This document shows positions 38,064 to 47,291 of a stretch of DNA of 64,000 nucleotides, one piece after another. The stretch is taken from the NCBI RefSeq assembly GCF_028776105.2, contig NZ_CP145606.1:1364001-1428000 (forward strand), written 5' to 3'. This stretch comes from Neisseria leonii. GTDB lineage: Bacteria > Pseudomonadota > Gammaproteobacteria > Burkholderiales > Neisseriaceae. The notes under the pieces are model-generated. The model had not been told where the DNA came from. It did no database searches and was given only the letters and a program-made list of their open reading frames with translations. A program made the position numbers and the translations under genes. How positions within the stretch are numbered: position 1 is the first letter of the stretch; every line of letters begins with the position of its first letter.

Positions 38064-39401
38064 TTATAGGGCGCGGAATGCTTCGGCAAACACCTGCGCG
38101 CGGTGGGCATAGCCGTCAAACATATCGAAGCTCGCGCAGGCGGGCGACAGCAATACAGTATCGCCGCTTTGCGCCAGACGGTAGGCCGTCTGAACCGCTT
38201 CGGGCAGCGTGGCACAATCGGTCATCGCCACACCCGATCCGGCCAAATCGCGGCGGATTTGCGCCGCATCGGCACCGATCAGCAGCACCGCGTGCGCTTT
38301 GTCGCGCACCGCAGGCACCAGCGGCGTAAAGTCCTGTCCTTTGCCCTGCCCGCCCAAAATCAGCACCAGCGGCGCGGACAAACCCGAAATCGCCGCCAGC
38401 GTCGCGCCGACATTGGTGCCTTTGGAATCGTCGATAAAGGTAATGCCGTTTTTCTCGCCGATTTTTTCCACACGGTGCGGCAGGCCTTTAAACGTTTGCA
38501 GGTGGCGCAGCAGCTCCGCACGCGGCAGGCCGATGCTTTCGCACAGAGCCAGCGCGGCCAGCGCGTTGGCCGCATTGTGCAGCCCCTGCAACGGCACGGC
38601 TTCCAGCGCAAGCAAATCCGTGCCGCCGTTTTTCAGACGGCCTGCCGCCGTATCCGCCCAATAATCGTTTTCCTGCCGCAGCGAAAACCATTTCACTTCG
38701 CGCCCGCCGCGCCGCATCGCACGGCAGAAGGCATCGTCGGCATTGAGCACCTGCACGCCGCTGCCGTTGAACACGGCGGTTTTGCTGTGCGCATAATCGA
38801 GCAGGTCGTTGTAGCGTTCGAGATGGTCTTCGGAAATATTCAGGCACACGGCGGCATCGGCATTCAGACTCGGCGCGGTTTCCAGCTGGAAACTCGACAA
38901 TTCCAACACCCACACACCGGCTTTTTTGCCGCCGCGCTGCATTTCGGCTTCCAGCACCGGCAGGCCGATATTGCCCGCCACCACGGTATCCAACCCGCTT
39001 TCGCGGCACAAATGGCCGACCAGGCTGGTTACCGTGGTTTTGCCGTTGCTGCCGGTGATGGCGATGACTTTGTCGCCGCGTGCGCGCACAATCCGCGCCA
39101 GAATTTCCACATCACCCAGCACTTCGCCGCCGCGCCGTTCAAACGCGGCAACGGCCGCCTGACGGCGCGTGATGCCCGGGCTGAGCACCAGCGTATCGAA
39201 ATCCGCCAGCGGCACATCGTCCAAACGGCCGCCATATAAAGGCAAATCGGGGAAACGCGCCGTTAATCCCTCAGCGCGCGCTTCGTCCAAGCCGGTATCG
39301 TAGGCCGATACCGCCGCGCCGCTGCCGCGCAAATAGGCAATCGCGGACACGCCGCTGCCGCCCAGACCCGCTACCAGAATTTTTCGCTTTTGCCAGTTCA
39401 T
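38064..39401 (-). CDS. murD: UDP-N-acetylmuramoyl-L-alanine--D-glutamate ligase
   Basis: Adds D-glutamate to UDP-MurNAc-L-Ala. 445 residues from ATG 39401 (a TTG 12 bases upstream is a less likely start). [15 protein letters not shown] at the N-terminus, ATP loop [39 protein letters not shown], and [18 protein letters not shown] near the end. Two DUS copies lie in the coding sequence. Separated from ftsW only by hairpin array 3. Confidence 0.96.
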   Translation of the reverse strand: MNWQKRKILVAGLGGSGVSAIAYLRGSGAAVSAYDTGLDEARAEGLTARFPDLPLYGGRLDDVPLADFDTLVLSPGITRRQAAVAAFERRGGEVLGDVEILARIVRARGDKVIAITGSNGKTTVTSLVGHLCRESGLDTVVAGNIGLPVLEAEMQRGGKKAGVWVLELSSFQLETAPSLNADAAVCLNISEDHLERYNDLLDYAHSKTAVFNGSGVQVLNADDAFCRAMRRGGREVKWFSLRQENDYWADTAAGRLKNGGTDLLALEAVPLQGLHNAANALAALALCESIGLPRAELLRHLQTFKGLPHRVEKIGEKNGITFIDDSKGTNVGATLAAISGLSAPLVLILGGQGKGQDFTPLVPAVRDKAHAVLLIGADAAQIRRDLAGSGVAMTDCATLPEAVQTAYRLAQSGDTVLLSPACASFDMFDGYAHRAQVFAEAFRAL

Positions 39402-39458
39402 ATCCGTCTTCAAAAATCTTCGGGTTTACATTTGTCCTGCCAACGGCCGGCACGGTTT

Positions 39459-39959
39459 TCAGACGGCCTCGAAAACGTCCGCCATACCGTATTCGGCGAG
39501 TACCTCAGCCAATTCGGGCAGGCGGTCGTGCATACTGCCCGCCACCGGCGGCTGCGGCGGCGCGTATTTCGGCTCGTTTTGGTTGCGCATCCAGTCGGCC
39601 AGCACAAACAGATGCAGCAGCACCGCCCCCGCCGCATCGCGCGCCAAAGGCGTACTCCGCAAGGCTTCGGCAAAACAGGCAATCCATTGATTGCGCGTTT
39701 TCACCGTTACCGCAAAAGGAAAATGCCGCCGGCGCAGGCGCGGGTGGCCGTGGCGCGTTTCATACAGCGGCGGCCCGCCCGTCCAGCCGCTTAAAAACTC
39801 AAACAGCCGCTCTTCGGCATAGTCCAGCGTTTCGCCGTGTACCGCGCGCAAAGCGGCATAACGCGGATTGGTGTCCATCAGATGATAGAAACGGCCTACC
39901 AGTGCGGCCAAGCCTTCTGCCCCGCCGAGCAGGGTGTAGAGTGTGGTGGGTTCTGTCAT
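39459..39959 (-). CDS. Group II-type truncated haemoglobin
   Basis: Small haem protein, 166 residues, with the trHbO-like signature HGHPRLRRRHFPF: His79 fits the proximal haem ligand, Tyr25 in FYHLMD fits B10, and Trp92 in RNQWIACF fits the G8 tryptophan of this group. Relatives bind oxygen or NO and are linked to oxidative or nitrosative stress. Start at ATG 39959. The final EAV and TGA are read from an inverted DUS (39458-39469), and hairpin array 4 begins just upstream. It is out of place in a dcw cluster and is probably an inserted accessory gene. Confidence 0.85.
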   Translation of the reverse strand: MTEPTTLYTLLGGAEGLAALVGRFYHLMDTNPRYAALRAVHGETLDYAEERLFEFLSGWTGGPPLYETRHGHPRLRRRHFPFAVTVKTRNQWIACFAEALRSTPLARDAAGAVLLHLFVLADWMRNQNEPKYAPPQPPVAGSMHDRLPELAEVLAEYGMADVFEAV

Positions 39960-39969
39960 TTTCGGTTCC

Positions 39970-40122
39970 ACAAACGGGCGCGCTGCCGTTTCCGCCGCGC
40001 AGAAATACCGTACCTGTTTTCACTTTGCAGAAACTTGCCCCGTGCCGTTTTCACTGCACTCAACCCGCTTCGCCCGTTTTAGCTGCGCAGAAATAGTGCT
40101 GCGCACTATTTTCAGACGGCCT
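39970..40122 (-). repeat. DUS-anchored hairpin repeat array 4
   Basis: Read on the minus strand from the DUS (40122-40111): AAATAGTGC-GCA-GCACTATTT plus CTGCGCAGCT, then four increasingly degenerate units that still begin AAAAC and mostly keep CTGC (the last is AAACGGCAGCGCGCCCGTTT). It runs to within a few bases of the globin gene start and separates mraY from that gene. Confidence 0.82.
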
Positions 40123-40125
40123 GTA

Positions 40126-41208
40126 TCAGCGGATTTTCAGCGTACTCAAACCCACCAGCACCAGCACAATGGTGATAATCCAAAAACGCACCACCACCTG
40201 TGTTTCTTTCCAGCCTTTTTGTTCGTAGTGGTGATGAATCGGCGCCATCAGGAAAATGCGCTTTTTGCGCGTTTTATACGAGCCGACCTGCAACATCACC
40301 GACAAAGCCTCCACGACAAACAGCCCGCCCATAATCAGCAATACCAGCTCCTGCCGCACAATCACGGCCACCGTTCCCAAGGCCGCGCCCAGGGCCAGCG
40401 CACCCACATCGCCCATAAACACCTGCGCCGGATAGGCGTTGAACCACAAAAAGCCCAGACACGCGCCGCACATGGCCGCGCAGAAAATCACCACTTCATT
40501 CGCACCGGCGACAAAAGGCAGTTGCAGATAATGGGCAAACTGGGCGTGCCCCGTGGCATAGGCGAACACGGCCAGACCGCCCGCCACCAGCACCACGGGA
40601 AACGCCGCCAGACCGTCCAAACCGTCGGTCAGGTTCACCGCATTGGACGTACCGACAATCACAAAATACGTCAGCACCACAAAGCCGATGCCGCCCAAAG
40701 GATAGGCAATCTGTTTGAAAAACGGCACGATAAACGCATTGCTCGCGCCCAGGCTGGCAAAATAAAACAGAAAAATGCCCGCACCCAGCGCAACGGCCGA
40801 CTGCCAGACAATCTTGAACCGCCCCGACACGCCGTTGGGGTCTTTGTACACCACTTTGCGCCAATCATCGTAAAAACCCAGCGCGCCCGTCGCCAGCAGC
40901 ACCGCCAGCAGCACCCAGATATACGGATTCGCCCAATTGCCCCACAGCAGGGTGGACACGGTAATCGCCGTCAGAATCAGCGAACCGCCCATCGTGGGCG
41001 TACCGTTTTTAATCAGATGGGTCTGCGGCCCGTCGGTGCGCACCGCCTGCCCCACTTTCAGCGCGGTCAGGCGGCGTATCGTCCAGGGCCCCAAAAGCAG
41101 CGAAAACCCTAATGCCGTCAGCGCGGCCATCACGGCGCGGAAGGTGGTGTATTGGAAAATATTCAGCGCGGAAATCCAGTCGCTGAAATGGGTGAGCCAT
41201 AAAAACAT
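40126..41208 (-). CDS. mraY: Phospho-MurNAc-pentapeptide translocase MraY
   Basis: Makes lipid I by transferring phospho-MurNAc-pentapeptide to undecaprenyl phosphate. 360 residues, ten membrane helices, with [29 protein letters not shown] (catalytic Asp residues) and the cytoplasmic [14 protein letters not shown]. Start at 41208 follows AAGGA. The upstream open frame is hairpin array 5. Confidence 0.97.
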   Translation of the reverse strand: MFLWLTHFSDWISALNIFQYTTFRAVMAALTALGFSLLLGPWTIRRLTALKVGQAVRTDGPQTHLIKNGTPTMGGSLILTAITVSTLLWGNWANPYIWVLLAVLLATGALGFYDDWRKVVYKDPNGVSGRFKIVWQSAVALGAGIFLFYFASLGASNAFIVPFFKQIAYPLGGIGFVVLTYFVIVGTSNAVNLTDGLDGLAAFPVVLVAGGLAVFAYATGHAQFAHYLQLPFVAGANEVVIFCAAMCGACLGFLWFNAYPAQVFMGDVGALALGAALGTVAVIVRQELVLLIMGGLFVVEALSVMLQVGSYKTRKKRIFLMAPIHHHYEQKGWKETQVVVRFWIITIVLVLVGLSTLKIR

Positions 41209-41277
41209 GGGGCTTCCTTCGGGTTGGTTCTGTTTTGGTTCCGTAACGGTTTTTGCATCATGCGGACGGTGCCGCCA

Positions 41278-41437
41278 AAGCCGTCTGAAACCGGCGAAGC
41301 TGTTCTGCGAAACCAAATCAGCGGCGCGGATTTCTGCACCGTTAAAACGGAAGGCAGCAAATTTCAGTTTTGCAGAAACCCGCTGCACCCGTTTTGGCTG
41401 CGCAGAAATAGTGCTGCGCACTGTTTTCAGACGGCCT
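41278..41437. repeat. DUS-anchored hairpin repeat array 5 (two-headed)
   Basis: Two sets of units face each other. From the left near-DUS (41278-41289, plus strand) come AAACCGGC..., then AAATC-AGCGGCGCG-GATTT plus CTGCACCGTT. From the right DUS (41437-41426, minus strand) come AAACAGTGC-GCA-GCACTATTT plus CTGCGCAGCC and AAACGGGTGCAGCGGGTTT plus CTGC. The right DUS overlaps the murF stop codon. Fills the murF-mraY gap. Confidence 0.85.
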
Positions 41438-42791
41438 CAGCCAGCAGCGCATCGGCCACTTCTTCCATCTTCATAAAGCGCGAGCCTTTCACCAAAACGT
41501 GTGCGTGTTCGGGCAAGTCGTGGCGCAACACCTGTATCAGCGGGTCTTTGTCGGCAAACCACAGACCGTTGCTGCCGAAGGTTTCGGCGGCGTGTGCGCT
41601 GTCGCTGCCGGTGAAATAAGCGGCTTCGATGCCTTTTTCGCGTGCGTATACGCCCACTTCGGCGTGCATGGCGGCCGTTTCGGCTTCGCCCAGTTCGCCG
41701 ATGTCGCCCATCACAAACACGCGCGGGGCGGGCAGCGCGGCCAGCACGTCGAGCGCGGCTTTCATGCTGTCGGGATTGGCGTTGTAGGTATCGTCCAGAA
41801 CGGTTGCACCCTTGATGCCCGCCTTAATATTCAGACGGCCTTTGATGTTGGCAAAGTCAGACAGGCCGTCTGAAATCTGTTGCAGCGTCAAACCGGCCGC
41901 CTGCGCCAACGCGGCGGCGGCCACGGCGTTGGCGATATTGTGCCGCCCGGGTACAGGCAGCCTGACGGCGGCACGCTCACCGCCGCACACCAAATCAAAT
42001 TCGCACGACAGCGGTTTTAAAATGATGTTTTCGGCATGAATGCCGCCTTTTTCCACGCCGAAGGTCTGCATTTTCAGACGGCCGGCCGCTGCCTGAAAGG
42101 TTTCCGCGTTCGCATCTTCGCACGGAATCAGCGCAAGGCCGTCTGAATCCAGGCCTGCGTAAATTTCGCTTTTCGCTTTCGCGATACCGGCCACGCCGTC
42201 GAAACCGCAGCCCACATGCGCGCGCAGGGCATTGTTCACCAGCGCGGCATCGGGCCGGGCGATGCGGGTCAGCACCGACAGTTCGCCGGCATGGTTCATG
42301 CCCATTTCAATCACGGCATAGCGGTGCTGCGGCGCGAGTCGGAGCAGGGTCAGCGGCAGGCCGATGTGGTTGTTGAAATTGCCCGCCGTCGCCAGCACGG
42401 CCGCTTCGCCGAATGCGCGCCGCAACACCGCCGCCAGCATTTCTTTGACCGTGGTTTTGCCGCTGGAACCGGTGATGCCGAACACAAAGGGATCGACTTC
42501 GCCGCGCCACGCCTGCGCCAGCTTTTGCAGCGCGGCCAAAGTGCCGTCCACCACCAAAGCCCCACCCAAACCCGCACAGTCCGCCCGCGACACCACAACG
42601 GCCGCCGCACCCCGCGCCAAGATGTCCGGCACGAAATCGTGGGCATCAAACCGTTCGCCCGCCAGCGCAAAAAACACATCGCCGCCCTGAATATCGCGGC
42701 TGTCCGTTACCACACGCCCGACCGCGCGGTTTTCACGCGGCGCGGGCAGGTTCAGGGTTTGGCAGATAAAGTTTAAATCTAAATGTTTCAT
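41427..42791 (-). CDS. murF: UDP-MurNAc-tripeptide--D-Ala-D-Ala ligase
   Basis: Adds the D-Ala-D-Ala made by Ddl to UDP-MurNAc-tripeptide. 454 residues from ATG 42791 ([13 protein letters not shown]; in-frame ATGs at 42809 and 42815 are alternatives). ATP loop [42 protein letters not shown] and [10 protein letters not shown]. Several DUS or near-DUS copies lie inside, and the last residues EAV with the TGA come from a DUS. Confidence 0.96.
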   Translation of the reverse strand: MKHLDLNFICQTLNLPAPRENRAVGRVVTDSRDIQGGDVFFALAGERFDAHDFVPDILARGAAAVVVSRADCAGLGGALVVDGTLAALQKLAQAWRGEVDPFVFGITGSSGKTTVKEMLAAVLRRAFGEAAVLATAGNFNNHIGLPLTLLRLAPQHRYAVIEMGMNHAGELSVLTRIARPDAALVNNALRAHVGCGFDGVAGIAKAKSEIYAGLDSDGLALIPCEDANAETFQAAAGRLKMQTFGVEKGGIHAENIILKPLSCEFDLVCGGERAAVRLPVPGRHNIANAVAAAALAQAAGLTLQQISDGLSDFANIKGRLNIKAGIKGATVLDDTYNANPDSMKAALDVLAALPAPRVFVMGDIGELGEAETAAMHAEVGVYAREKGIEAAYFTGSDSAHAAETFGSNGLWFADKDPLIQVLRHDLPEHAHVLVKGSRFMKMEEVADALLAEAV

Positions 42792-42819
42792 ATTTTCCGT
42801 GCCGTTCATGGCCATTTTG

Positions 42820-42898
42820 CAGCCGGGCAGAAACCCGCTTTGCCGATTTGAGCTTCGCAGAAACTTCGCTGCGCCGATTTTACCGTTTCAGACGGCCT
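42820..42898 (-). repeat. DUS-anchored hairpin repeat array 6
   Basis: From the DUS (42898-42887, minus strand) the units AAATCGGC-GCA-GCGAAGTTT plus CTGCGAAGCTC and AAATCGGC-AAA-GCGGGTTT plus CTGCCCGGCT follow, ending just before the murF start region. Lies between the M23 gene and murF. Confidence 0.82.
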
Positions 42899-43415
42899 AA
42901 CGGTTCTGATCAATCAGCGGATAAGGATTCACCGCGCCCTCAGGCAGATATATTCCGTAATGCAGCTGCGGCATACCTTTGGCATTGCCCGTGTCGCCGA
43001 CATAGCCGATGATGTCGCCGGCGCGCACCCGCGCATAGCGTCGGTGGCCGGCGGTGCGGCTCAAATGGGCATAGTAATGCTGCGCGCCCGCACTCTGCAC
43101 ATAAACGGCTTTTCCACCCAAGCCGCCGTCTGAAAAGCGGATAATGATACCGTCGGCGGTACTGCGCACGGGGGTTCCGCGCTCGGCCAAAATATCGACG
43201 CCCTCGTGTTTGCGCCCGCCGCTGCGCGGTGCACCCCATGTATCGGCAAAACGGTGGCCGCGCACGGGATTGGGCAGGCTCATCATTTCGGGCGGCGGCT
43301 GCATTTTCAACGCGGCCAATTCCGCCGCAGGCACGGGCGGCGAGAGACTGCGGCAGGCTGCCGCCGATAGGGCGGCGGCCGCCAACATCAGGCGGCACAG
43401 GCTGCGTTTTGTCAT
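42897..43415 (-). CDS. M23 (LytM-type) peptidase-like lipoprotein
   Basis: 172 residues with a probable lipoprotein signal (LSAAAC, Cys21) and a LytM domain from about 62. His70 and Asp74 in KHEGVDIL and His152 in QLHYGIY are in place as zinc ligands, and His117 in YYAHLSR is present, but the first His of the usual HLH motif is Gln150. This may reduce or abolish endopeptidase activity, as in the amidase activators NlpD and EnvC. Its place between murF and murE suggests a role in septal wall processing. The stop overlaps a DUS (42887-42898). Likely an accessory insertion in the cluster. Confidence 0.85.
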   Translation of the reverse strand: MTKRSLCRLMLAAAALSAAACRSLSPPVPAAELAALKMQPPPEMMSLPNPVRGHRFADTWGAPRSGGRKHEGVDILAERGTPVRSTADGIIIRFSDGGLGGKAVYVQSAGAQHYYAHLSRTAGHRRYARVRAGDIIGYVGDTGNAKGMPQLHYGIYLPEGAVNPYPLIDQNR

Positions 43416-43445
43416 CGTTTCTTCCGTAGTTCGTGTACGGGGCGT

Positions 43446-43580
43446 TTCAGACGGCCTTTACCGCAATCACATCATGCCGTTGCCGTTTTCCGCTTTTATC
43501 AGGCCGCCTGAAACGGGCAAAGCAGGCTTTTTCACAGCTCAAATAAATGCGCAGCCAAAACGGGAAAGCGGTTTCTACCC
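43446..43580 (+). repeat. Degenerate hairpin repeat array 7
   Basis: After an inverted DUS (43446-43457) and a near-DUS (AGGCCGCCTGAA, about 43501-43512), degenerate units begin AAACGGGCAAAGCAGGC..., AAATAAATGCGCAGCC and AAAACGGGAAAGCGGTTT plus CTACCCGTCC. Lies between murE and the M23 gene. Family membership is clear but the copies are worn. Confidence 0.6.
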
Positions 43581-43636
43581 GTCCAAAGCGGCCGCAATGC
43601 GTTTTTCATTCGTGAAAACAGCCGACGGTACGGCAT

Positions 43637-45223
43637 TTAACGTGCCGCCAATGCGGCTTGCGCGGCTTCAAAGTCGGAAAAGTGCTGTTTTTCGCCCAAT
43701 ATGTCCTGATAGGTTTCATGGCCTTTGCCTGCGATCAGGACAATATCGTCTGCTGCCGCGTGCCGGACGGCATATTCAATGGCGGTTCGGCGGTCGGCCG
43801 ACACATATTCGGGCTGCGGCACGGCAGGCAGAATATCGTTGATAATGGCCTGAGGTTCTTCCATGCGCGGGTTGTCGCTCGTCACGACCACTTTGTCGGC
43901 ACCGCCGTACGCAGCCGCGCCCATCAGCGGGCGTTTGCCCTTGTCGCGGTTGCCGCCGCAGCCGAACACGCACCATAAATCCGCGCCCTGCGGCTTGATT
44001 TCCTGCAAGGTGGCCAGTGCTTTTTCCAGCGCGTCGGGCGTGTGGGCATAATCGACGACGACCAGTGGTTTGCCCGCATTCATGATGCAGTCCATGCGGC
44101 CGGTGGCGGGGCGGATTTGCGCCAGCGCGTCCAATACCTGCGCCAAGGGATAACCCGCCGCGCACAGCACGCCCGCACAGGCAGCCAGATTCTGCGCATT
44201 GAATCGGCCGAGCAGCCGGGTTTGGCAGCGTCCCTGCCCCCACGGTGTTTCCAGTACTACTTCCATGCCGTTGGCGGAAGCGGCAAATGATGCAATGCGG
44301 ATATCGGCCTGTGCCGAAAATCCGTAGCCGTAAACTTCCGGCCCGCCGCGCTCGGTTTGAGCGGCACGGAGATTCACGCCGTCTGTTTCGGCCTCGCAGA
44401 AACCTGCTTCACTCGTTTTAGCTTCGCAGAAACCCGCTGCGCTCGTTTTCAGACGGCCTGCCAGTTCCGCACCAAAGGCATCGTCCACATTGATGACGGC
44501 GTGTTGCAGCCCCCGCCAGTCGAACAGGCGCGCTTTGATGTTGCCGTAAACTTCCATGCTGCCGTGATAATCGAGATGGTCGCGGGTAAGGTTGGTAAAC
44601 ACGGCCGTCTGAAATGCCACACCGTTCACACGGCCTTGGTCGAGGCCGTGGCTGGATACTTCCATCGCCACGGCACGCGCGCCCTGTTGCCGGAATCCGT
44701 GCAGCAGGGTTTGTACGCTGACGGGATCGGGCGTGGTGTGGGTGGCTTCGGCCAAACTGCCCCAAAAGCCGTTGCCCACTGTGCCGATGACGGCGCAGCT
44801 GTTCGGGCGGCCTTCCAGAATGTCGGCGGCCTGTGCCAGCCATTGGGTGATGGAGGTTTTGCCGTTGGTGCCGGTTACCCCCCATACGTTCAGGCCGTCT
44901 GAATCGATGCGCGACGGGAGGCCGTAAAGTTGCGCGGCCAACAGCCCTGCCCGTTCAGTCAGATTTTTGATGCCTTGATGGGGGACGCACCATTCACTGT
45001 TCCAGGTAAATGTGCCGTCGTCGTCCCAAAATACAAACGCCGCGCCGCGGGCAAGGGCATCGGGGATAAAGTTGCGCCCGTCGGTGTATTCGCCTCGGCA
45101 GGCAATAAAAATATCGCCGCTGCGGATGTTGCGGCTGTCGGCATGAAGCAGCCGCCCCGCCGCGTTTTCACACAGCAGGGGCGGCAGAACGGTTTCGGCC
45201 GGGGGAAATGACTCGCTGAACAT
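43637..45223 (-). CDS. murE: UDP-MurNAc-tripeptide synthetase with repeat-derived insert
   Basis: Adds meso-diaminopimelate to UDP-MurNAc-L-Ala-D-Glu. 528 residues, about 35 more than I recall for relatives such as the E. coli enzyme. ATP loop GVTGTNGKTSITQWL (GTNGKT at 118-123), MEVSSHGLDQGRV, NLTRDHLDYH, and the meso-DAP motif DNPR at 450-453. Residues 257-294 are an in-frame hairpin repeat array, read as KTSAAGFCEA, KTSEAGFCEA, ETDGVNLRAA and so on with a ten-residue period, between DDAFGAELAG and EVYGYGF. The insert probably forms a surface loop, because all active-site motifs remain intact. Confidence 0.95.
   Translation of the reverse strand: MFSESFPPAETVLPPLLCENAAGRLLHADSRNIRSGDIFIACRGEYTDGRNFIPDALARGAAFVFWDDDGTFTWNSEWCVPHQGIKNLTERAGLLAAQLYGLPSRIDSDGLNVWGVTGTNGKTSITQWLAQAADILEGRPNSCAVIGTVGNGFWGSLAEATHTTPDPVSVQTLLHGFRQQGARAVAMEVSSHGLDQGRVNGVAFQTAVFTNLTRDHLDYHGSMEVYGNIKARLFDWRGLQHAVINVDDAFGAELAGRLKTSAAGFCEAKTSEAGFCEAETDGVNLRAAQTERGGPEVYGYGFSAQADIRIASFAASANGMEVVLETPWGQGRCQTRLLGRFNAQNLAACAGVLCAAGYPLAQVLDALAQIRPATGRMDCIMNAGKPLVVVDYAHTPDALEKALATLQEIKPQGADLWCVFGCGGNRDKGKRPLMGAAAYGGADKVVVTSDNPRMEEPQAIINDILPAVPQPEYVSADRRTAIEYAVRHAAADDIVLIAGKGHETYQDILGEKQHFSDFEAAQAALAAR
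44338..44459 (-). repeat. Hairpin repeat array 8, in frame inside murE
   Basis: Starts at a DUS (44459-44448, minus strand). Units of 30 bp: AAACGAGCGCAGCGGGTTT plus CTGCGAAGCTA, AAACGAGTGAAGCAGGTTT plus CTGCGAGGCCG, then two degenerate units beginning AAACAGACGG and AAACCGAGCG. All units are exactly 30 bp here, unlike the 30-32 bp seen in intergenic arrays, which keeps the murE frame open. Confidence 0.9.
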
Positions 45224-45236
45224 AACGTGCTTTCCG

Positions 45237-47003
45237 TCAGTTTTTCGCGGCTTGAACGCCGCCGCTCTCTTTCAGGGGCTTGGTCGGTGCCACGCCCATG
45301 ATATTCAGGCTGCCCGCCGTAACCGCTTTAAAAACAGGCCCGGCCACCGTGCCGCCGTAATAACCGTTAGCGGAAGGCTCGTCCACCGACACAGCCACAA
45401 TCACGCGCGGTGCTTCGGCCGGCGCAAAGCCGATAAAGGTGGCCACGTGTTTGTTGTCGGCATAACGGCCGTTGACCAATTTGCGCGCCGTACCGGTTTT
45501 GGCCGCCACATCAAATCCGTCCACCGCACCGGCCGTACCCGTGCCGCCTTTTTCGGTTACCGCAATCATGATTTTGCGCATGGCACGGGCAGTTTCCGGT
45601 TTGATAACCTGCTCGCCCTGCGGTGTCTGCTCCTGTTTTTCAAATGAAACCGGCATCAGCTTGCCGTCGGTGGTCAAAACCGTATAGGCGCGCGCCAGTT
45701 GCAGCAGGCTCAGCTGCAAACCGTAGCCGAACGACATGGTAGCCTGCTCGATGGGCCGCCAGTTTTTCCAGTTGCGCAGCATACCCGGGGTTTCGCCGGG
45801 AAAACCGGAATACATACGCTGCCCCACACCGATCTGCCGGTAGAAATTGTACATATCCTGCGGCGCGTACATGGCGGAAATACGGCTGGTTCCGACATTT
45901 GACGATTTCTGGATAATGCCGCGCACGTCCAGCGAGGCATAGTTGTAGGTATCGCGCACGGTGGCGGGGCCGATTTTATAGCTGTTGGTGTTGAACCACG
46001 AATTTACGCCGATTTTGCCGTCGTCCAACGCTTTGGCCACCGGAAAAGGTTTGAGTGCGGAACCGGGTTCCAGCATATCGGTTACTGCGCGGTTGCGGCG
46101 CTGTTCGCTGTTTGCGTTGCCGGGATTATTGGGGTCGTAATCCGGCGCATTGACCAAAGCCAGAATTTCTCCGGTTTGTGCGTCCAGAACAACGGCACTG
46201 CCCGCCTTGGCACGGTGGTAAGCCACCGCCTTGTTCAATTCTTCATACACCAGCGTTTGAATGCGCTGATCCAGCGACAGCCGGACATCGAGGCCGTCTT
46301 TCGGTTCGCGGTTGCGCGGCGAATCGATGCCGTCCACGATATTGCCTTTATTGTCGCGCAGTACCACTTTGGCACCGTTCTCGCCGCGCAGGCGTTTTTC
46401 CAACGCCAGTTCGAGACCTTCCTGCCCTTTGCCGTCGATATTGGTAAAACCGACCACTTGGGCAAACAGCCTGCCCGACGGGTAATGGCGTTTCGTTTCC
46501 TTCTCAAACGCCAGACCTTTAATATTCAATGCCGCGATTTTATCGGCCGTCTCTTTCGGCAGCTGGCGTTTCAGGTAAACAAATTCCACCGGTCTGCCCG
46601 ATTCGGTTTCCTTGCGCGCCAAACGGCTGCGCAGGGTTTCCTGCGGCATATCCAGCAGTGCGGACAATTGCGCCAACTGATCATCACCCGGCATTTCCAT
46701 ACCCGCCGGCACGGCATACAGTGATTCCGTGGGCGCGGAAATGGCCAGGCGCGTACCGTTGCGGTCGGTAATCAGGCCGCGCGACGCAGGCAGGGTAACC
46801 GTACGCACAAAACGGTCGTCGCCGTACTTCTTGTACTCTTCGTATTTCACGGTATTCATGCGCACGCCCTGAAAAATAATGGCGCTGAACGCCACGGCAA
46901 ACGCACCGAGTACCAAAACGATACGGCCGTTACTGGTAACCGGTTTTTTGCCTTTGGGCTGGCGCGGAAGCATCCGCGGCTTGTAGTCGTTCTTAATCAG
47001 CAT
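45237..47003 (-). CDS. ftsI: Penicillin-binding protein 2 (FtsI)
   Basis: Septal transpeptidase and main beta-lactam target, called penA in Neisseria. 588 residues; the N-terminus [13 protein letters not shown] and most of the chain match the gonococcal PBP2 pattern. One membrane helix at about 28-46, dimerisation region, then the active site Ser315 in GSALKPF (SxxK), SSN at 367-369 and KTG at 502-504. Where gonococcal PBP2 has GSAIK, this protein has GSALK. That is a natural difference and says nothing by itself about susceptibility. 14 bp before murE. Confidence 0.97.
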   Translation of the reverse strand: MLIKNDYKPRMLPRQPKGKKPVTSNGRIVLVLGAFAVAFSAIIFQGVRMNTVKYEEYKKYGDDRFVRTVTLPASRGLITDRNGTRLAISAPTESLYAVPAGMEMPGDDQLAQLSALLDMPQETLRSRLARKETESGRPVEFVYLKRQLPKETADKIAALNIKGLAFEKETKRHYPSGRLFAQVVGFTNIDGKGQEGLELALEKRLRGENGAKVVLRDNKGNIVDGIDSPRNREPKDGLDVRLSLDQRIQTLVYEELNKAVAYHRAKAGSAVVLDAQTGEILALVNAPDYDPNNPGNANSEQRRNRAVTDMLEPGSALKPFPVAKALDDGKIGVNSWFNTNSYKIGPATVRDTYNYASLDVRGIIQKSSNVGTSRISAMYAPQDMYNFYRQIGVGQRMYSGFPGETPGMLRNWKNWRPIEQATMSFGYGLQLSLLQLARAYTVLTTDGKLMPVSFEKQEQTPQGEQVIKPETARAMRKIMIAVTEKGGTGTAGAVDGFDVAAKTGTARKLVNGRYADNKHVATFIGFAPAEAPRVIVAVSVDEPSANGYYGGTVAGPVFKAVTAGSLNIMGVAPTKPLKESGGVQAAKN

Positions 47004-47025
47004 ATGACTTCCGAATACTGCTTTT

Positions 47026-47289
47026 TTATTGTTTTACCGTAATGATTTTGGTGTCGGCCGCAATAGGCGGCTGCAATTTCTGACGCTCGGCCGCCGCTTT
47101 AATCAGGCGGGTATTGGCCAGTTTTGCCTGAGCCAGTTGCAGGCGCGCATAATCCTGTTCCAGTTTGATTTCGGCCTTCTGTGCCCGATCCAGTTCGCTG
47201 AACCGCAGGCGGGTTTGGTTTTTGACCGTCACCACCGTCATGGCCGAAGCAAAAGCCACCGCCAGCAAAATAATGTTCACTTTATTCAT
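47026..47289 (-). CDS. ftsL: Cell division protein FtsL
   Basis: Small bitopic divisome protein, 87 residues: short cytoplasmic N-terminus, one membrane helix at about 4-20, and a periplasmic coiled coil ([20 protein letters not shown]) that pairs with FtsB and FtsQ. Start at 47289, two bases past the rsmH stop; the intervening DNA is a DUS (47291-47302), which overlaps the rsmH stop codon. Confidence 0.9.
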   Translation of the reverse strand: MNKVNIILLAVAFASAMTVVTVKNQTRLRFSELDRAQKAEIKLEQDYARLQLAQAKLANTRLIKAAAERQKLQPPIAADTKIITVKQ

Positions 47290-47291
47290 TT

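Noticed and set aside
45237..47003. Mosaic penA allele conferring cephalosporin resistance
   Set aside because: Differences from gonococcal PBP2 (such as GSALK) are spread along the chain as expected for another species; no resistance can be inferred from them.
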